The translations under genes were made by a program, and so were the position numbers. Below, piece after piece: positions 44,733 to 54,018 of a stretch of DNA of 64,000 nt. The notes below the pieces were generated by a model, which did not search any database, was not told the origin of the DNA, and saw only the letters and a list, made by a program, of their open reading frames with translations. The DNA comes from Clostridium mediterraneense (lineage in GTDB: Bacteria; Bacillota; Clostridia; Clostridiales; Clostridiaceae): contig NZ_LT594783.1 of NCBI RefSeq assembly GCF_900091705.1, positions 1-64,000 on the forward strand. Reading direction: 5' to 3'. The first letter of the stretch is position 1. The number at the start of each line of letters is the position of its first letter.

Positions 44733-46028
44733 ATGAAAAATAGTAAGTTCTTAGAAAAGCTTGATAATCTTTTATCACCTATTGGTGCAAAGCTTGGAAA
44801 TCAAAAACATTTAAAATCCATATCAACAGGTATGATGATGACACTTCCCCTTATAGTAATAGGTTCAATTTTCTTAATAATTGCAAATCCACCTATAAAT
44901 CCAGATATAGTAGATCCAAGCACAGCTAATATATTTATAAAGTTTCTTTTAAGTTGGAAGGAGTTTGCTGTTGAACATTATAAAATTCTTACTGCTCCTT
45001 TTGATATGACTATGGGTATCTTTGGAATGATGTCTGCATTTACAATAGCTTACTGCCTTGCAGGAGAATATAAATTAAATGCTGCTATATCAGGACTTAT
45101 TTCAACTTCATTATTCTTACTTATTTGTGCTCCTAGCGTAGATGGAAATATTTCAACAGCTTTCCTTGGCGCAGATGGATTATTTATAGCAATTATAATA
45201 GCTTTAATATCAGTTGAAATATCTAGATTGCTTAGAGATAAAAATCTACAATTTAACTTTCCTGACTCTGTACCACCAGCAGTAACTGCATTTGTTAATT
45301 CATTACTTCCAACGCTTATTAACATAATAGTTTTATATGGAATAAATGTTTTTTTAATAGCACAATTTGATATGAACATGCCACAAGCTATAATGAATGT
45401 TTTAAATCCAGCTTTAGCAGTAGTAGATAATGTTTGGGGATTCCTAGCTATAATAACATTTTCAAATATATTATGGCTTTTTGGAATAAATGGTTCTTCA
45501 CTTATATTCCCAATAGTATTTTCACTTGGAATAACTAATACAGGACTTAATAATGAATTAATGGCAGCAGGACAAGATCCAAATGTAGTAATGAATCTAC
45601 AAATGTATAGATATGCGATAATGGGTGGAGCTGGTAATACTCTAGGACTTGTACTTTTGATGATGAAGAGTAAATCAACTCATCTTAAATCACTTGGAAA
45701 AGTTTCTATAGTACCTGGTATCTGTGGAATTAATGAACCTATAATTTTTGGAGGTCCAATAGTATTTAACCCAATACTTGCAATTCCATTTATATTAATG
45801 CCTATAATAACAGTTTTACTTGGATACTTTGTTCAAACAATAGGGTTTGTAACTCCAGGATTTATGGTAGATCCTTCATTTACTCCATTCTTTGCACAGG
45901 CTTATCTTTCAGGAATGGACTTTAAAAATGTAATATTTGTATTTACATTAGTTGCTATAAGCTTAGTAGTTTACTATCCATTCTTTAAAGTATATGAAAA
46001 AAATATGTTAAAAACAGAAGAAGTTTAA
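44733..46028 (+). CDS. PTS EIIC, lactose/cellobiose family, 431 aa
   Basis: This is an integral membrane permease with about ten helices. Family marks are NQKHLKSISTGMMMTLPLIVIGSIFLII, LWLFGINGSSLI and PGICGINEPIIFGGPIVFNP, the last being the sugar-binding NEP motif. It transports and, with IIA/IIB partners, phosphorylates beta-glucosides, chitobiose or lactose. No IIA or IIB is encoded nearby, so partners must come from elsewhere. The weak ribosome binding site is TTGAGAGG. It is second gene after the RarA-C protein. Confidence 0.9.
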   Translation: MKNSKFLEKLDNLLSPIGAKLGNQKHLKSISTGMMMTLPLIVIGSIFLIIANPPINPDIVDPSTANIFIKFLLSWKEFAVEHYKILTAPFDMTMGIFGMMSAFTIAYCLAGEYKLNAAISGLISTSLFLLICAPSVDGNISTAFLGADGLFIAIIIALISVEISRLLRDKNLQFNFPDSVPPAVTAFVNSLLPTLINIIVLYGINVFLIAQFDMNMPQAIMNVLNPALAVVDNVWGFLAIITFSNILWLFGINGSSLIFPIVFSLGITNTGLNNELMAAGQDPNVVMNLQMYRYAIMGGAGNTLGLVLLMMKSKSTHLKSLGKVSIVPGICGINEPIIFGGPIVFNPILAIPFILMPIITVLLGYFVQTIGFVTPGFMVDPSFTPFFAQAYLSGMDFKNVIFVFTLVAISLVVYYPFFKVYEKNMLKTEEV

Positions 46029-46030
46029 AT

Positions 46031-46082
46031 AAAAAAAGGTTATATCTAAAGTAATTAATAACTTTGATATAGCCTTTTTTAT
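46031..46082 (+). terminator. terminator of the PTS EIIC gene
   Basis: The imperfect arms AAGGTTATATCTAAAGT/ACTTTGATATAGCCTT are followed by six T. It can also serve the convergent oxidoreductase gene. Confidence 0.8.
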
Positions 46083-46092
46083 TTAAATAATT

Positions 46093-47064
46093 TTATTCAA
46101 ATGGGTAAACAAGTCCCCATTGTTCTCTTACTTCATTTAAAATATTTGTAACATCTATTGTAAGCTCTAATTGTTTTTCTCCAGTTTTATTTGTAATATA
46201 CTCCTGCATATCTTCTACTTCATAGGCTAAAGCTTTTGAAGTATCACCAAGTTTAATTTCTTCTACTCTCCCATCTTCTGTATAAGTAATTGTAGCTTTA
46301 TCTGCTCTTGGATAATCAGTTACTTCTATATATCCTTTTTCTCCAGCAACAATTCCTCTTTTAGGTTGTTTTGCTCTCATAGTTAAAGAAACTACAGCCA
46401 TTTGCCCTTCATCATTTTTCATTATTATTCCTGATTGTTCATCTACTCCAGTTTCAAAAAGTTTTGCCATAGTTACAATATTACTTGGATTACTCTCCAT
46501 AAAGAATCTAGCAAATGAAACTGCATAAACTCCTATATCAAGTAATGCTCCTCCAGCAAGTTCTTTATTAAAGAATCTATTTGTTACATCATATTCCTTA
46601 CAACTTCCAAAGCTAACTTGGACCATTTTAACTTTACCGATAACTCCAGAATCAATAATCTCTCTTAATTTTTTATAAAGTGGCATATGATATAATGTCA
46701 TAGCCTCAGCTACAACTACATTTTTCTCTTTTGCAATAGAAACTATCTCATTAAGTTGCTTTGCATTAACTGTAATAGCCTTTTCACATAATACATGTTT
46801 TCCATTTTGAACTGCTTTTAATAAATATTCATAATGGGCATTATGTGGAGTTGCAATATAAACTATATCAACATTAGGATCTTTTATTAAATCATCACAA
46901 GTATCATAAACCCTTGATACATTAAATTCCTTTGCAAATCTTTTTGCTTTTTCTAAGTTACTATTAGCAACACCATAAACTTCTCCATTAACCTCATTTA
47001 GTGATTTTGCCATTTCTCTACCTATATTACCTGCTCCTAAAATAGCCCAATTGTATTTTTTCAT
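46093..47064 (-). CDS. Gfo/Idh/MocA-family oxidoreductase, 323 aa
   Basis: An N-terminal Rossmann fold (WAILGAGNIGREMAKSL) is followed by the conserved EKAITVN Lys and the C-terminal alpha/beta domain with GGALLDIGVYAVSFARF. These enzymes use NAD(P) to oxidise or reduce sugars, polyols or related compounds; the substrate is unknown. A diverged paralog is at 54.8 kb (about the same length and the same GALxDIGVY block). It is monocistronic and converges on the PTS gene. Confidence 0.88.
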   Translation of the reverse strand: MKKYNWAILGAGNIGREMAKSLNEVNGEVYGVANSNLEKAKRFAKEFNVSRVYDTCDDLIKDPNVDIVYIATPHNAHYEYLLKAVQNGKHVLCEKAITVNAKQLNEIVSIAKEKNVVVAEAMTLYHMPLYKKLREIIDSGVIGKVKMVQVSFGSCKEYDVTNRFFNKELAGGALLDIGVYAVSFARFFMESNPSNIVTMAKLFETGVDEQSGIIMKNDEGQMAVVSLTMRAKQPKRGIVAGEKGYIEVTDYPRADKATITYTEDGRVEEIKLGDTSKALAYEVEDMQEYITNKTGEKQLELTIDVTNILNEVREQWGLVYPFE

Positions 47065-47182
47065 TTAAATCCCTCTTTCCTTTATTTATATAAGATTATA
47101 TCATCTTATTATTTATCTCCATATTTTTAATACTAAAAATAATACTATATATCTTATTAATAATAAATCCTCGTCTAGACCT

Positions 47183-47222
47183 AAAAAAAATCTGTATTAT
47201 AAAATTAATTATAATACAGATT
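47183..47222 (-). terminator. terminator of metE
   Basis: The arms AATCTGTATTATAA/TTATAATACAGATT are followed by eight T on the minus strand. Confidence 0.9.
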
Positions 47223-47241
47223 CTATAAATAATATTAAATT

Positions 47242-49530
47242 CTATAATTCTTCTCTGATAGCTTTAGCAGCTTTGACCATATTTATAAGACTTGGTTTTG
47301 TTTCAGTCATTCCTCTAGTTTTAAGTCCACAATCAGGATTTATCCATATCTTATTTTTATCAAGTTTACCAAGAATGATTCTTATTAAATCTTTTATTTC
47401 ATCTTCCTTAGGTATTCTTGGTGAATGTATATCATATACCCCTGGTCCTATTTCAAGTTTAAAATTACTTTCTCTTAAGAAATCAAGAAGTGAAAAATCT
47501 GATCTTGCAGCTTCTATAGATATAACGTCAGCATCCATATCTTCAATAGCTTTAACTATATCAGAAAATTCACTATAACACATATGTGTATGGATTGATG
47601 TAGAAGCTTCTACTTTTGAATTTGTAAGTCTAAATGCTGGTATAGCCCAATCTAGATATTCACTATTCCATTCAACTTTTCTAAGAGGTAATTTTTCTCT
47701 TAAAGCGGCTTCATCAATTTGAATTATTTTAATTCCGTTGTTTTGAAGATCTAAAACTTCATCTCCTATAGCAAGTCCTATTTGGTATGCTATATTTTTA
47801 AGATCTAAATCTTCTCTTGGGAATGACCAGTTTAATATAGTAATAGGTCCTGTAAGCATTCCCTTAACAGGCTTATCTGTTAAACTTTGAGCAAATTTAC
47901 TCCAACTAACTGTAAGCTCTTTACTTCTATTTATATCTCCAAAAATTATAGGTGGCTTAACTCCTCTAGTTCCATAAGATTGAACCCATCCATTTAAAGT
48001 AAAAATAAATCCATCTAAAAGTCTTCCAAAATACTCAACCATATCAGTTCTTTCATATTCGCCATGAACTAAAACATCTATACCTATTTCTTCTTGGAAT
48101 CTTATAATTTCACTGGTCTTTTCCTTTAAATTATTTTCATATTCTTCTTTTGTTACCTCTCCATCTCTAAATGCCTTTCTTATTTTCTTTATTTCAGATG
48201 TTTGAGGGAAGGAACCTATAGTTGTAGTTGGTAGTATTGGTAACTTTAATTTCTCATGTTGAATAGCTCTTCTATCTTCAAATTCTTCTTTTCTATTAAA
48301 ATCTTCTGCTTTTAAAGAATTAACTCTATCTCTAACTTTTTTATTAAAGCAAAGGGCACTCTCACTTTTAGCTTTAATAATTCTTTGATTTTCTATAAAA
48401 TTTTTATTTAATTTATAATCCTTATCATCAACTAATGTTTTTAATTGATTAAGCTCATCTAACTTTTCTTCTGCAAAAACTAAAGTTTCTTTAAACTCTT
48501 CTGATAATAAACCTTCATTTTTAACTGTATATGGTATATGAAGAAGTGAACAGCTTGTACCTATTACTAAATTTTCTTCTGCTACATATTTTCTTAATTC
48601 ATTTACTGTTTCTAAAGTATCCTTATAATTATTTCTCCATATATTTTTACCATTTACAAGTCCAGCCACTAATATTTTATCTTTACTAAATCCATTTTCT
48701 TTTATTAAATCAAGGGTTTTATGCCCTTCTATAAAATCCAATGCATAAGCATCAAAATCTAATTTAAGTAAATCATTATAAATATCTCTTACATCTCCAA
48801 AGTAAGTTTGTAGTAAAACCTTATAATCATGCTTTGTATTTAATAACTCTGAATATATTTTATTAAATATTTCTTTATCTTCATTATCTAAATCAGTTAC
48901 TAGAATTGGTTCATCTATTTGTAAATTCTTTATTCCAAGTTCATTAAACTTAGATAAAATATCAGAATAAACATTAATTAAACTCTCAATCCAATCAAAT
49001 TTTGTTTTATTTCCCTTAATATTTGTAAGCTTTAAAAATGTAAAAGGTCCAATAATTACAGGTTTTGTTTCTATTCCTAGTTCCTTTGCTTCTTTATATA
49101 AATCAAAAGGTTTAGTATCATTAATTCTTAATACTGTATCATCTTCAAGCTCTGGAACTATATAATGATAATTTGTATTAAACCACTTTTTCATAGGCAA
49201 AGCTTTAACATCATTATTATCCTTTTGATATCCTCTTGCCATAGCAAAATAAGTATCTAAATCTGAAATATTTAATTCTTTATATCTATTTGGAATTACA
49301 TTTAAAAGAAATGCTGTATCTAAAACATTATCATAAAAAGAAAAATCATTTGATGGAATTATATCTAATCCTTTTTCTTTTTGAATCTGCCAATAATGTC
49401 TTCTTAACTCTTTTGCTGTCTTTTTAAGTTCTAATTCCGTAATATTATTTTTAAAATAAGACTCTGTTACAAATTTTAATTCTCTATGTTCCCCTATTCT
49501 TGGATATCCTACTATTGTTGATTTAAGCAT
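47242..49530 (-). CDS. metE: cobalamin-independent methionine synthase, 762 aa
   Basis: This is a complete two-barrel MetE. The N-terminal half starts STIVGYPRIGEHRELKF. The catalytic C-terminal half has LPTTTIGSFPQT, HGEYERTDMVEYFG, IQIDEAALREKLP, STSIHTHMCYSEF (zinc His and Cys) and NPDCGLKTRG (second zinc Cys). It transfers the methyl group of 5-methyltetrahydrofolate-glutamate to homocysteine. Expression is controlled by a SAM-I riboswitch in the leader. The ribosome binding site is AAGGGGGA. Confidence 0.96.
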   Translation of the reverse strand: MLKSTIVGYPRIGEHRELKFVTESYFKNNITELELKKTAKELRRHYWQIQKEKGLDIIPSNDFSFYDNVLDTAFLLNVIPNRYKELNISDLDTYFAMARGYQKDNNDVKALPMKKWFNTNYHYIVPELEDDTVLRINDTKPFDLYKEAKELGIETKPVIIGPFTFLKLTNIKGNKTKFDWIESLINVYSDILSKFNELGIKNLQIDEPILVTDLDNEDKEIFNKIYSELLNTKHDYKVLLQTYFGDVRDIYNDLLKLDFDAYALDFIEGHKTLDLIKENGFSKDKILVAGLVNGKNIWRNNYKDTLETVNELRKYVAEENLVIGTSCSLLHIPYTVKNEGLLSEEFKETLVFAEEKLDELNQLKTLVDDKDYKLNKNFIENQRIIKAKSESALCFNKKVRDRVNSLKAEDFNRKEEFEDRRAIQHEKLKLPILPTTTIGSFPQTSEIKKIRKAFRDGEVTKEEYENNLKEKTSEIIRFQEEIGIDVLVHGEYERTDMVEYFGRLLDGFIFTLNGWVQSYGTRGVKPPIIFGDINRSKELTVSWSKFAQSLTDKPVKGMLTGPITILNWSFPREDLDLKNIAYQIGLAIGDEVLDLQNNGIKIIQIDEAALREKLPLRKVEWNSEYLDWAIPAFRLTNSKVEASTSIHTHMCYSEFSDIVKAIEDMDADVISIEAARSDFSLLDFLRESNFKLEIGPGVYDIHSPRIPKEDEIKDLIRIILGKLDKNKIWINPDCGLKTRGMTETKPSLINMVKAAKAIREEL

Positions 49531-49625
49531 TTTTAACTCCCCCTTAAATTTACTTATTACATTTAATTATTCTAATTTAAAAATTCTAATAAAATCCCTC
49601 ACCATTTAAAAACTTATTCCCCATC

Positions 49626-49663
49626 TAAAAAAATATGCACTAGAGAATAAATCTCTAGTGCAT
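49626..49663 (-). terminator. riboswitch-controlled terminator of metE
   Basis: The arms ATGCACTAGAGA/TCTCTAGTGCAT are followed by TTTTTTTA on the minus strand, between the SAM aptamer and the metE start. It forms when SAM is bound in S-box control. Confidence 0.9.
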
Positions 49664-49689
49664 GAAAAAACATACTCTATCAATCACTC

Positions 49690-49791
49690 TCTTATCTATT
49701 AGTTTTCACTACAGGAATTAGCACCATATACTTCTATAAATATTGGTTGCTGGGTTTCATAGGGCCAGTCCCTCCACCGCTCTTGATAAGA
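49690..49791 (-). ncRNA. SAM-I (S-box) riboswitch upstream of metE
   Basis: The minus strand reads CTTATCAAGAGCGGTGGAGG, then GACTGGCCC, TATGAAACCC and AGCAACC, the invariant S-box core, and ends with GATAAG closing helix P1. It senses S-adenosylmethionine and turns metE off by transcription termination. Confidence 0.95.
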
Positions 49792-49812
49792 ATTTTTATT
49801 AATTTTATTGAT

Positions 49813-49842
49813 AGTATAACGCGATTTGGATATTTTTGTCAA
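49813..49842 (-). promoter_or_regulatory. promoter of the metE leader
   Basis: TTGACA and TATACT are 18 bases apart on the minus strand, about 20 bases before the riboswitch. Confidence 0.7.
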
Positions 49843-49913
49843 TATATTTTTTATAATTTTAATAAAATTATTTATTAATCAAAATATATGTCTCTAAATT
49901 ATATTTATAAAAA

Positions 49914-49943
49914 ATAAAAAAAGCTATCTATTTAAGATAGCTA
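49914..49943 (-). terminator. terminator of the DUF378 gene
   Basis: The arms AGCTATCT/AGATAGCT are followed by T residues on the minus strand. Confidence 0.85.
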
Positions 49944-49947
49944 AAGT

Positions 49948-50154
49948 TTAATCATAAAGTCTATTTCTCATGAAAAATGATATAGCATAAATTGCACTAA
50001 GACCAACTAAAACATAAATTATATTACTTACAATACCAACTCCAAAAATAAGAGTAACTAAATTAAATTGGAATAAACCTATAAGACCCCAATTTAATCC
50101 TCCGATAATAACTAAAATTAATACTATAATATCTAATATTCTCAATTTAATCAC
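49948..50154 (-). CDS. DUF378 small membrane protein, 68 aa
   Basis: Two transmembrane helices, the first with the family signature LVIIGGLNWGLIGLFQFNLV and the second LVGLSAIYAISFF. DUF378 proteins are found throughout Firmicutes; no function is established. The full length is typical. The ribosome binding site is AAAGGAAGTGAT. It is monocistronic. Confidence 0.88.
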   Translation of the reverse strand: MIKLRILDIIVLILVIIGGLNWGLIGLFQFNLVTLIFGVGIVSNIIYVLVGLSAIYAISFFMRNRLYD

Positions 50155-50204
50155 TTCCTTTACTCTTATTATTTACAAAAATATAAATTTTATTTATATT
50201 TTTT

Positions 50205-50243
50205 TATAAAAAAATAAAAGTTATCTCAAAAGAGATAACTTTT
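50205..50243 (-). terminator. terminator of the 145-aa protein gene
   Basis: The arms AAAAGTTATCTC/GAGATAACTTTT have T residues on the minus side. Confidence 0.85.
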
Positions 50244-50260
50244 ACTTTATTACTAAGGTA

Positions 50261-50698
50261 TTAGTTTAAAGCTACTAATTTATGAACTTTTCCATCAACT
50301 TTTACTGATATATGTGAAACAGTTTCATTTACTATTTCAGCTGAGATATTCTTTAAATCTCCATCTGTACTAAAGAATAATACATCTCCACCATGACCTG
50401 CAAATTGTAATGAACCTTTATCATCTGACCAATCTGATCTTGTAACTTTTCCTTTACTTAAGTATTTAACTCTATATTTACCTTCTGATTTTTCTAATAT
50501 ATTTATATCTATAACTCCATCTGTCATAAACTTAACTGTTACTGATTGATGAGGTTTATTCATTGTAAACTTATTTCCTTCTATAGTAACATCTGTGTCA
50601 GCTGTTGTTAATTGAATTTCTACTTTTTCTGAAGGACTTATAAATAATTCTCCTTCTTCTGGATTATTTGTTTTTCTTAAAATCATCTTATCTACCAT
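50261..50698 (-). CDS. beta-rich hypothetical protein, 145 aa
   Basis: The sequence is dominated by alternating beta strands (KVEIQLTTADTDVTIEGNKF, VTVKFMTDGVIDINILEK, GKYRVKYLSKGKVTRSDW, HISVKVDGKVHKLVAL). There is no signal peptide, membrane helix or Cys. It resembles small soluble beta-sandwich or barrel proteins, but I cannot assign a family. The ribosome binding site is GAGGG, eight bases from the ATG. It is monocistronic. Confidence 0.6.
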   Translation of the reverse strand: MVDKMILRKTNNPEEGELFISPSEKVEIQLTTADTDVTIEGNKFTMNKPHQSVTVKFMTDGVIDINILEKSEGKYRVKYLSKGKVTRSDWSDDKGSLQFAGHGGDVLFFSTDGDLKNISAEIVNETVSHISVKVDGKVHKLVALN

Positions 50699-51352
50699 CT
50701 TTAGTACCCTCTTTTCATAATATTTTATTAATTTAATAAAATAAACCCTTATATTTTATACTATAAATCAATATACTTGATATAAAGTTTTATCAATATT
50801 TTATTTTTAAATTATATATAACTTAAATTTATTATTTATAAACTTCTAAAATCTTTAAAAATTTAATCAATTGATTAACTAGGCTAAGTATAGCACCATT
50901 TTTTATAATGTGCATATTTGGTAATTATAAAAAATACAGTTAAATAATCATAAATCTTAAAATTGATAAGTATTTTTCTAAACTTTATATTCTTTTATAT
51001 CAAACTAAACTTATCTATCTAAATTTTAATAAAAAAAATAATACTATTTCATAAATCTAATTACCATATTTGGTATATAAATTCCAATTATTTTTATATA
51101 TAAAATATTTAAATTATAATTTTTCTAAATATAAAGTAAACATTTATTAAGAATATATTCTTAAATAATATAATATTCTCAATTAAGATTTTATTTTCAT
51201 TATTGAGTATGAACTTAAATTTGGAAATTATAATTCTATTTTACTCCCTATCTAATTATATAATATAAATAAAAAGATAGCTTTTAGTATGCTGATAAAA
51301 TCAGCATTATTTTAAACTCCACTTAAATAATACAAAATTTATTAAAACTTTG
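50699..51352. other. 650-base AT-rich gap
   Basis: No gene was found. Isolated short dyads (for example ACCA-TATT-TGGT near 51065) are not convincing. The hairpin at 51279-51302 ends the M50-like gene. Confidence 0.4.
51279..51302 (-). terminator. weak terminator of the HEXXH membrane protein gene
   Basis: The perfect arms ATGCTGAT/ATCAGCAT have only scattered T residues after them on the minus strand. Confidence 0.45.
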
Positions 51353-52165
51353 TTATTTTACTATTGAAATTAAATTTGCTAAAATATATGAAATTAAAGA
51401 AAATATTAATGCAACAAATAAGAAGGTAATAAGTAATATGTTATAACTTAATACTAAATAAATTAGTTGATTAAAGCTAATTCCTAAAAGTAAAAAAACT
51501 CCACAAATTAAAAAATTTAATAAGAATATAAATATTAATCCATCCAGTGAATTATTAATATCAGCCCTACTTAGAGACATATGATTACTTATAGAAAAAA
51601 CTATAAATAAAAATATCCAAAACTTAATTGATATAATATTATCCCAAGCAAACAAAGTTTTTATTATTAACCAACTATCTTTTATTAGAATTTCTAAAAA
51701 AGATGCTAAGTTAAAATGATTAGATAAGTTTATATAACTACTAAAGCTAAACTTAGATATGATAATATCCCAACTTTGAGGTAATAATAATCTGAATAAT
51801 AAGATTATTATAGCTGTTCCAAATAATATAGGAGCTATTCCTATAAAAAAGTTTCCGACTCTCGCATATGGATTTTTTCTATTATAAGAATGATTTACAT
51901 AGCCAAGCGTGTTATCCTTAATTTTAAATGAAAATAACTTCACATTATTTACTTTATGAAAAAATATTTTACACATCAAAAAATGACTTAGCTCATGAAT
52001 AATAGTCCCTATCATTCCTGTTATAATTATAGACTTTTCCCCATAATTTCTAAGTAAAATCTTTAACGTTGCCCTCTCTATTACTCCTAATAATAAACCA
52101 AAAATTATAAATACAGCTACTAAAGCAACTGTTAATATTACTGATATTTTGACTACAAAAAACAA
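51353..52165 (-). CDS. HEXXH-containing integral membrane protein, possible M50-like metalloprotease, 270 aa
   Basis: About six to seven hydrophobic helices. The motif TIIHELSHFLMCKIFFH (H57, E58, H61) lies at the end of the second helix, as in site-2-type proteases. A candidate third metal ligand is in SLSRADINNSLDGL (D202 or D208), resembling the NxxPxxxxDG region of M50 enzymes in position. It is probably an intramembrane or membrane-associated zinc peptidase, but the family is diverged and activity is not proven. It starts at TTG behind GGAGGAG. No obvious substrate or sigma factor is adjacent. Confidence 0.65.
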   Translation of the reverse strand: MFFVVKISVILTVALVAVFIIFGLLLGVIERATLKILLRNYGEKSIIITGMIGTIIHELSHFLMCKIFFHKVNNVKLFSFKIKDNTLGYVNHSYNRKNPYARVGNFFIGIAPILFGTAIIILLFRLLLPQSWDIIISKFSFSSYINLSNHFNLASFLEILIKDSWLIIKTLFAWDNIISIKFWIFLFIVFSISNHMSLSRADINNSLDGLIFIFLLNFLICGVFLLLGISFNQLIYLVLSYNILLITFLFVALIFSLISYILANLISIVK

Positions 52166-52414
52166 AATTAAACTCCTCCAATTACTCTCTTATAAAATAA
52201 AATTAAAGCTATAATTATATTTTTTACTTTACTAAAAACCTTTAAAAATTTATTATTTATAATAATTATAAGGATTTTATATAAAAATTACTTTACTGTA
52301 AATTATATTTTCTATCTTATAATTATACCAGAATTTAAAATCTATTTATAAAATCCTCCTTCTAAATTTCAAGTTTTAATTAATTATTCTAAACTAAAGT
52401 AACCAAAATGTTAC

Positions 52415-52444
52415 TTGCTTTATTAATAAATATTCTTATATAAT
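52415..52444 (+). promoter_or_regulatory. promoter of the sugar porter
   Basis: TTGCTT and TATAAT are 18 bases apart, with the start site expected near 52451. Confidence 0.6.
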
Positions 52445-52448
52445 ATAC

Positions 52449-52463
52449 ATGAAAGCGTTTACT
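52449..52463 (+). promoter_or_regulatory. cre site (CcpA operator)
   Basis: ATGAAAGCGTTTACT fits the catabolite-responsive element consensus TGWAARCGYTWNCW completely and covers the expected transcription start, the position used for CcpA repression. Confidence 0.8.
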
Positions 52464-52532
52464 GAATTTAAATTTTTATTTAAATTGATAAATACATAAA
52501 AAACAAAAGAAAAATGAAAGGAAGAGATTATT

Positions 52533-53921
52533 ATGGCTACACAACGATCTCAAGCTACTCGTTCATTAAATAGTAATATTATTTTTGTTATTGGTGCACT
52601 TGGTGGTTTACTCTTTGGTTTTGATACTGGTATCATTTCTGGTGCATCACCACTTATTGAAAAAGCACTACATTTAACAGTTTCTCAAATTAGTTTTGTA
52701 ACTTCTGCAGTCCTTATTGGTTCTTGTGTGGGAGCTCTAACTATTGGTGGATTATCTGATAAATATGGACGTAAGCTATTATTATTTATATCTTCTATAC
52801 TCTTTATTATTGGAGCGTTAATGTCAGCTTTTGCTCCTGATTTTATAATTATGGTAATAGCTAGAATTATTTTAGGTTTAGCAGTTGGTTCTGCATCTGC
52901 ACTAACTCCAGCTTATTTAGCCGAACTTTCACCTAAGGAAAGACGTGGATCATTAGAAACACTTTTCCAACTTATGATTACTGCAGGAATTTTACTTGCA
53001 TATATAGCAAATATTGGCTTCCTTAATCATAATATTGCAGGTTGGGCTGATTGGAGATGGATGCTTTTAACTGCATTTATTCCTGCTTTAGCATTATTTA
53101 TTGGAAGTATAATTCTTCCTGAATCACCTCATTTTCTTATTCGTATGGGGAAAGAAGATGAATCAAAGCAAGTACTAACACAATTAAGACCAAGCTATAC
53201 TGCTGAACAAATAAAAAGTGAATTTCATGATATACAAAATGCTAATTCTCAAAACCATAAAGGTGGAGTAAAAGAATTATTCACTATAGCTAGACCAGCT
53301 CTTATAGCTGCTATCGGAATTATGTTATTCCAACAGCTAGTTGGAATTAATTCTGTTATTTACTATCTTCCACAAGTTTTTATCGAAGGATTCCATTTTT
53401 CCGCTAGTTCAGCAATTTGGATTTCTGTAGGTATAGGTGTGGTTAACTTCTTATCAACAATTGTAGCTACTATTATTATGGATAAATTCCCTCGTAAGAA
53501 ATTACTAATATGGGGTGCTTTCGTAATGGGAGTTTCACTTGCTATACTATGTATTATTAACTACACAATAAATATTGAAACAGCTGCTGTATATACTATT
53601 ATTCTTATTGCAATCTATATTTTTGGATTTGCTGTTTCATGGGGACCTCTTGCTTGGGTACTTATTGGAGAAATATTCCCATTAAATGTTCGTGGAGTAG
53701 GATCTTCCTTTGGTTCTGCAGCAAATTGGATAGGAAATTTTGTCGTAACACAATTCTTCTTAATCATTCTTGCTCTTTTCCACAATAACGTAGGTGGACC
53801 TTTTGGAATTTTTGCAGTCTTTGCTTTTCTATCTATTCCATTTGTCATGCGTTATGTTCCAGAAACTCATGGTAAATCACTTGAACAAATACAGGATGAA
53901 TTATTAAAAAAAAATAAGTAA
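52533..53921 (+). CDS. MFS sugar porter (XylE/GlcP type), 462 aa
   Basis: Twelve helices with sugar-porter signatures: GALGGLLFGFDTGIISGA, DKYGRKLLL, ELSPKERRGSLETLFQL, PESPHFLIRMGKE, the QQLVGINSVIYY motif, GPLAWVLIGEIFPLNVRG and PETHGKSLEQI at the end. It imports a hexose or pentose with protons. Eight of its thirteen Arg codons are CGN (mostly CGT), whereas neighbours use AGA almost only, so recent acquisition, for example from Lactobacillales, is plausible. It is controlled by a cre site. The ribosome binding site is GAAAGGAAG. Confidence 0.92.
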   Translation: MATQRSQATRSLNSNIIFVIGALGGLLFGFDTGIISGASPLIEKALHLTVSQISFVTSAVLIGSCVGALTIGGLSDKYGRKLLLFISSILFIIGALMSAFAPDFIIMVIARIILGLAVGSASALTPAYLAELSPKERRGSLETLFQLMITAGILLAYIANIGFLNHNIAGWADWRWMLLTAFIPALALFIGSIILPESPHFLIRMGKEDESKQVLTQLRPSYTAEQIKSEFHDIQNANSQNHKGGVKELFTIARPALIAAIGIMLFQQLVGINSVIYYLPQVFIEGFHFSASSAIWISVGIGVVNFLSTIVATIIMDKFPRKKLLIWGAFVMGVSLAILCIINYTINIETAAVYTIILIAIYIFGFAVSWGPLAWVLIGEIFPLNVRGVGSSFGSAANWIGNFVVTQFFLIILALFHNNVGGPFGIFAVFAFLSIPFVMRYVPETHGKSLEQIQDELLKKNK

Positions 53922-53959
53922 AATTAAATATAAAGTTAAACTAAGAAAATAGATTAAAA

Positions 53960-54001
53960 TAAAAAAGGTATTGGATTCTCGAATTATCCAATACCTTTTC
54001 T
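53960..54001. terminator. bidirectional terminator after the sugar porter
   Basis: The arms AAAAGGTATTGGAT/ATCCAATACCTTTT are flanked by A and T residues. Confidence 0.85.
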
Positions 54002-54018
54002 TTATTTTCTTGAGTTTT

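Larger units (their letters stand above)
52166..52532. other. divergent regulatory region
   Basis: These 367 bases lie between the HEXXH protein and the sugar porter. The right third contains a promoter and cre site; the rest shows nothing definite. Confidence 0.5.

Noticed and set aside
49690-49791. T-box leader before metE
   Set aside because: There is no T-box GGGTGG core; the sequence is an unmistakable S-box aptamer.
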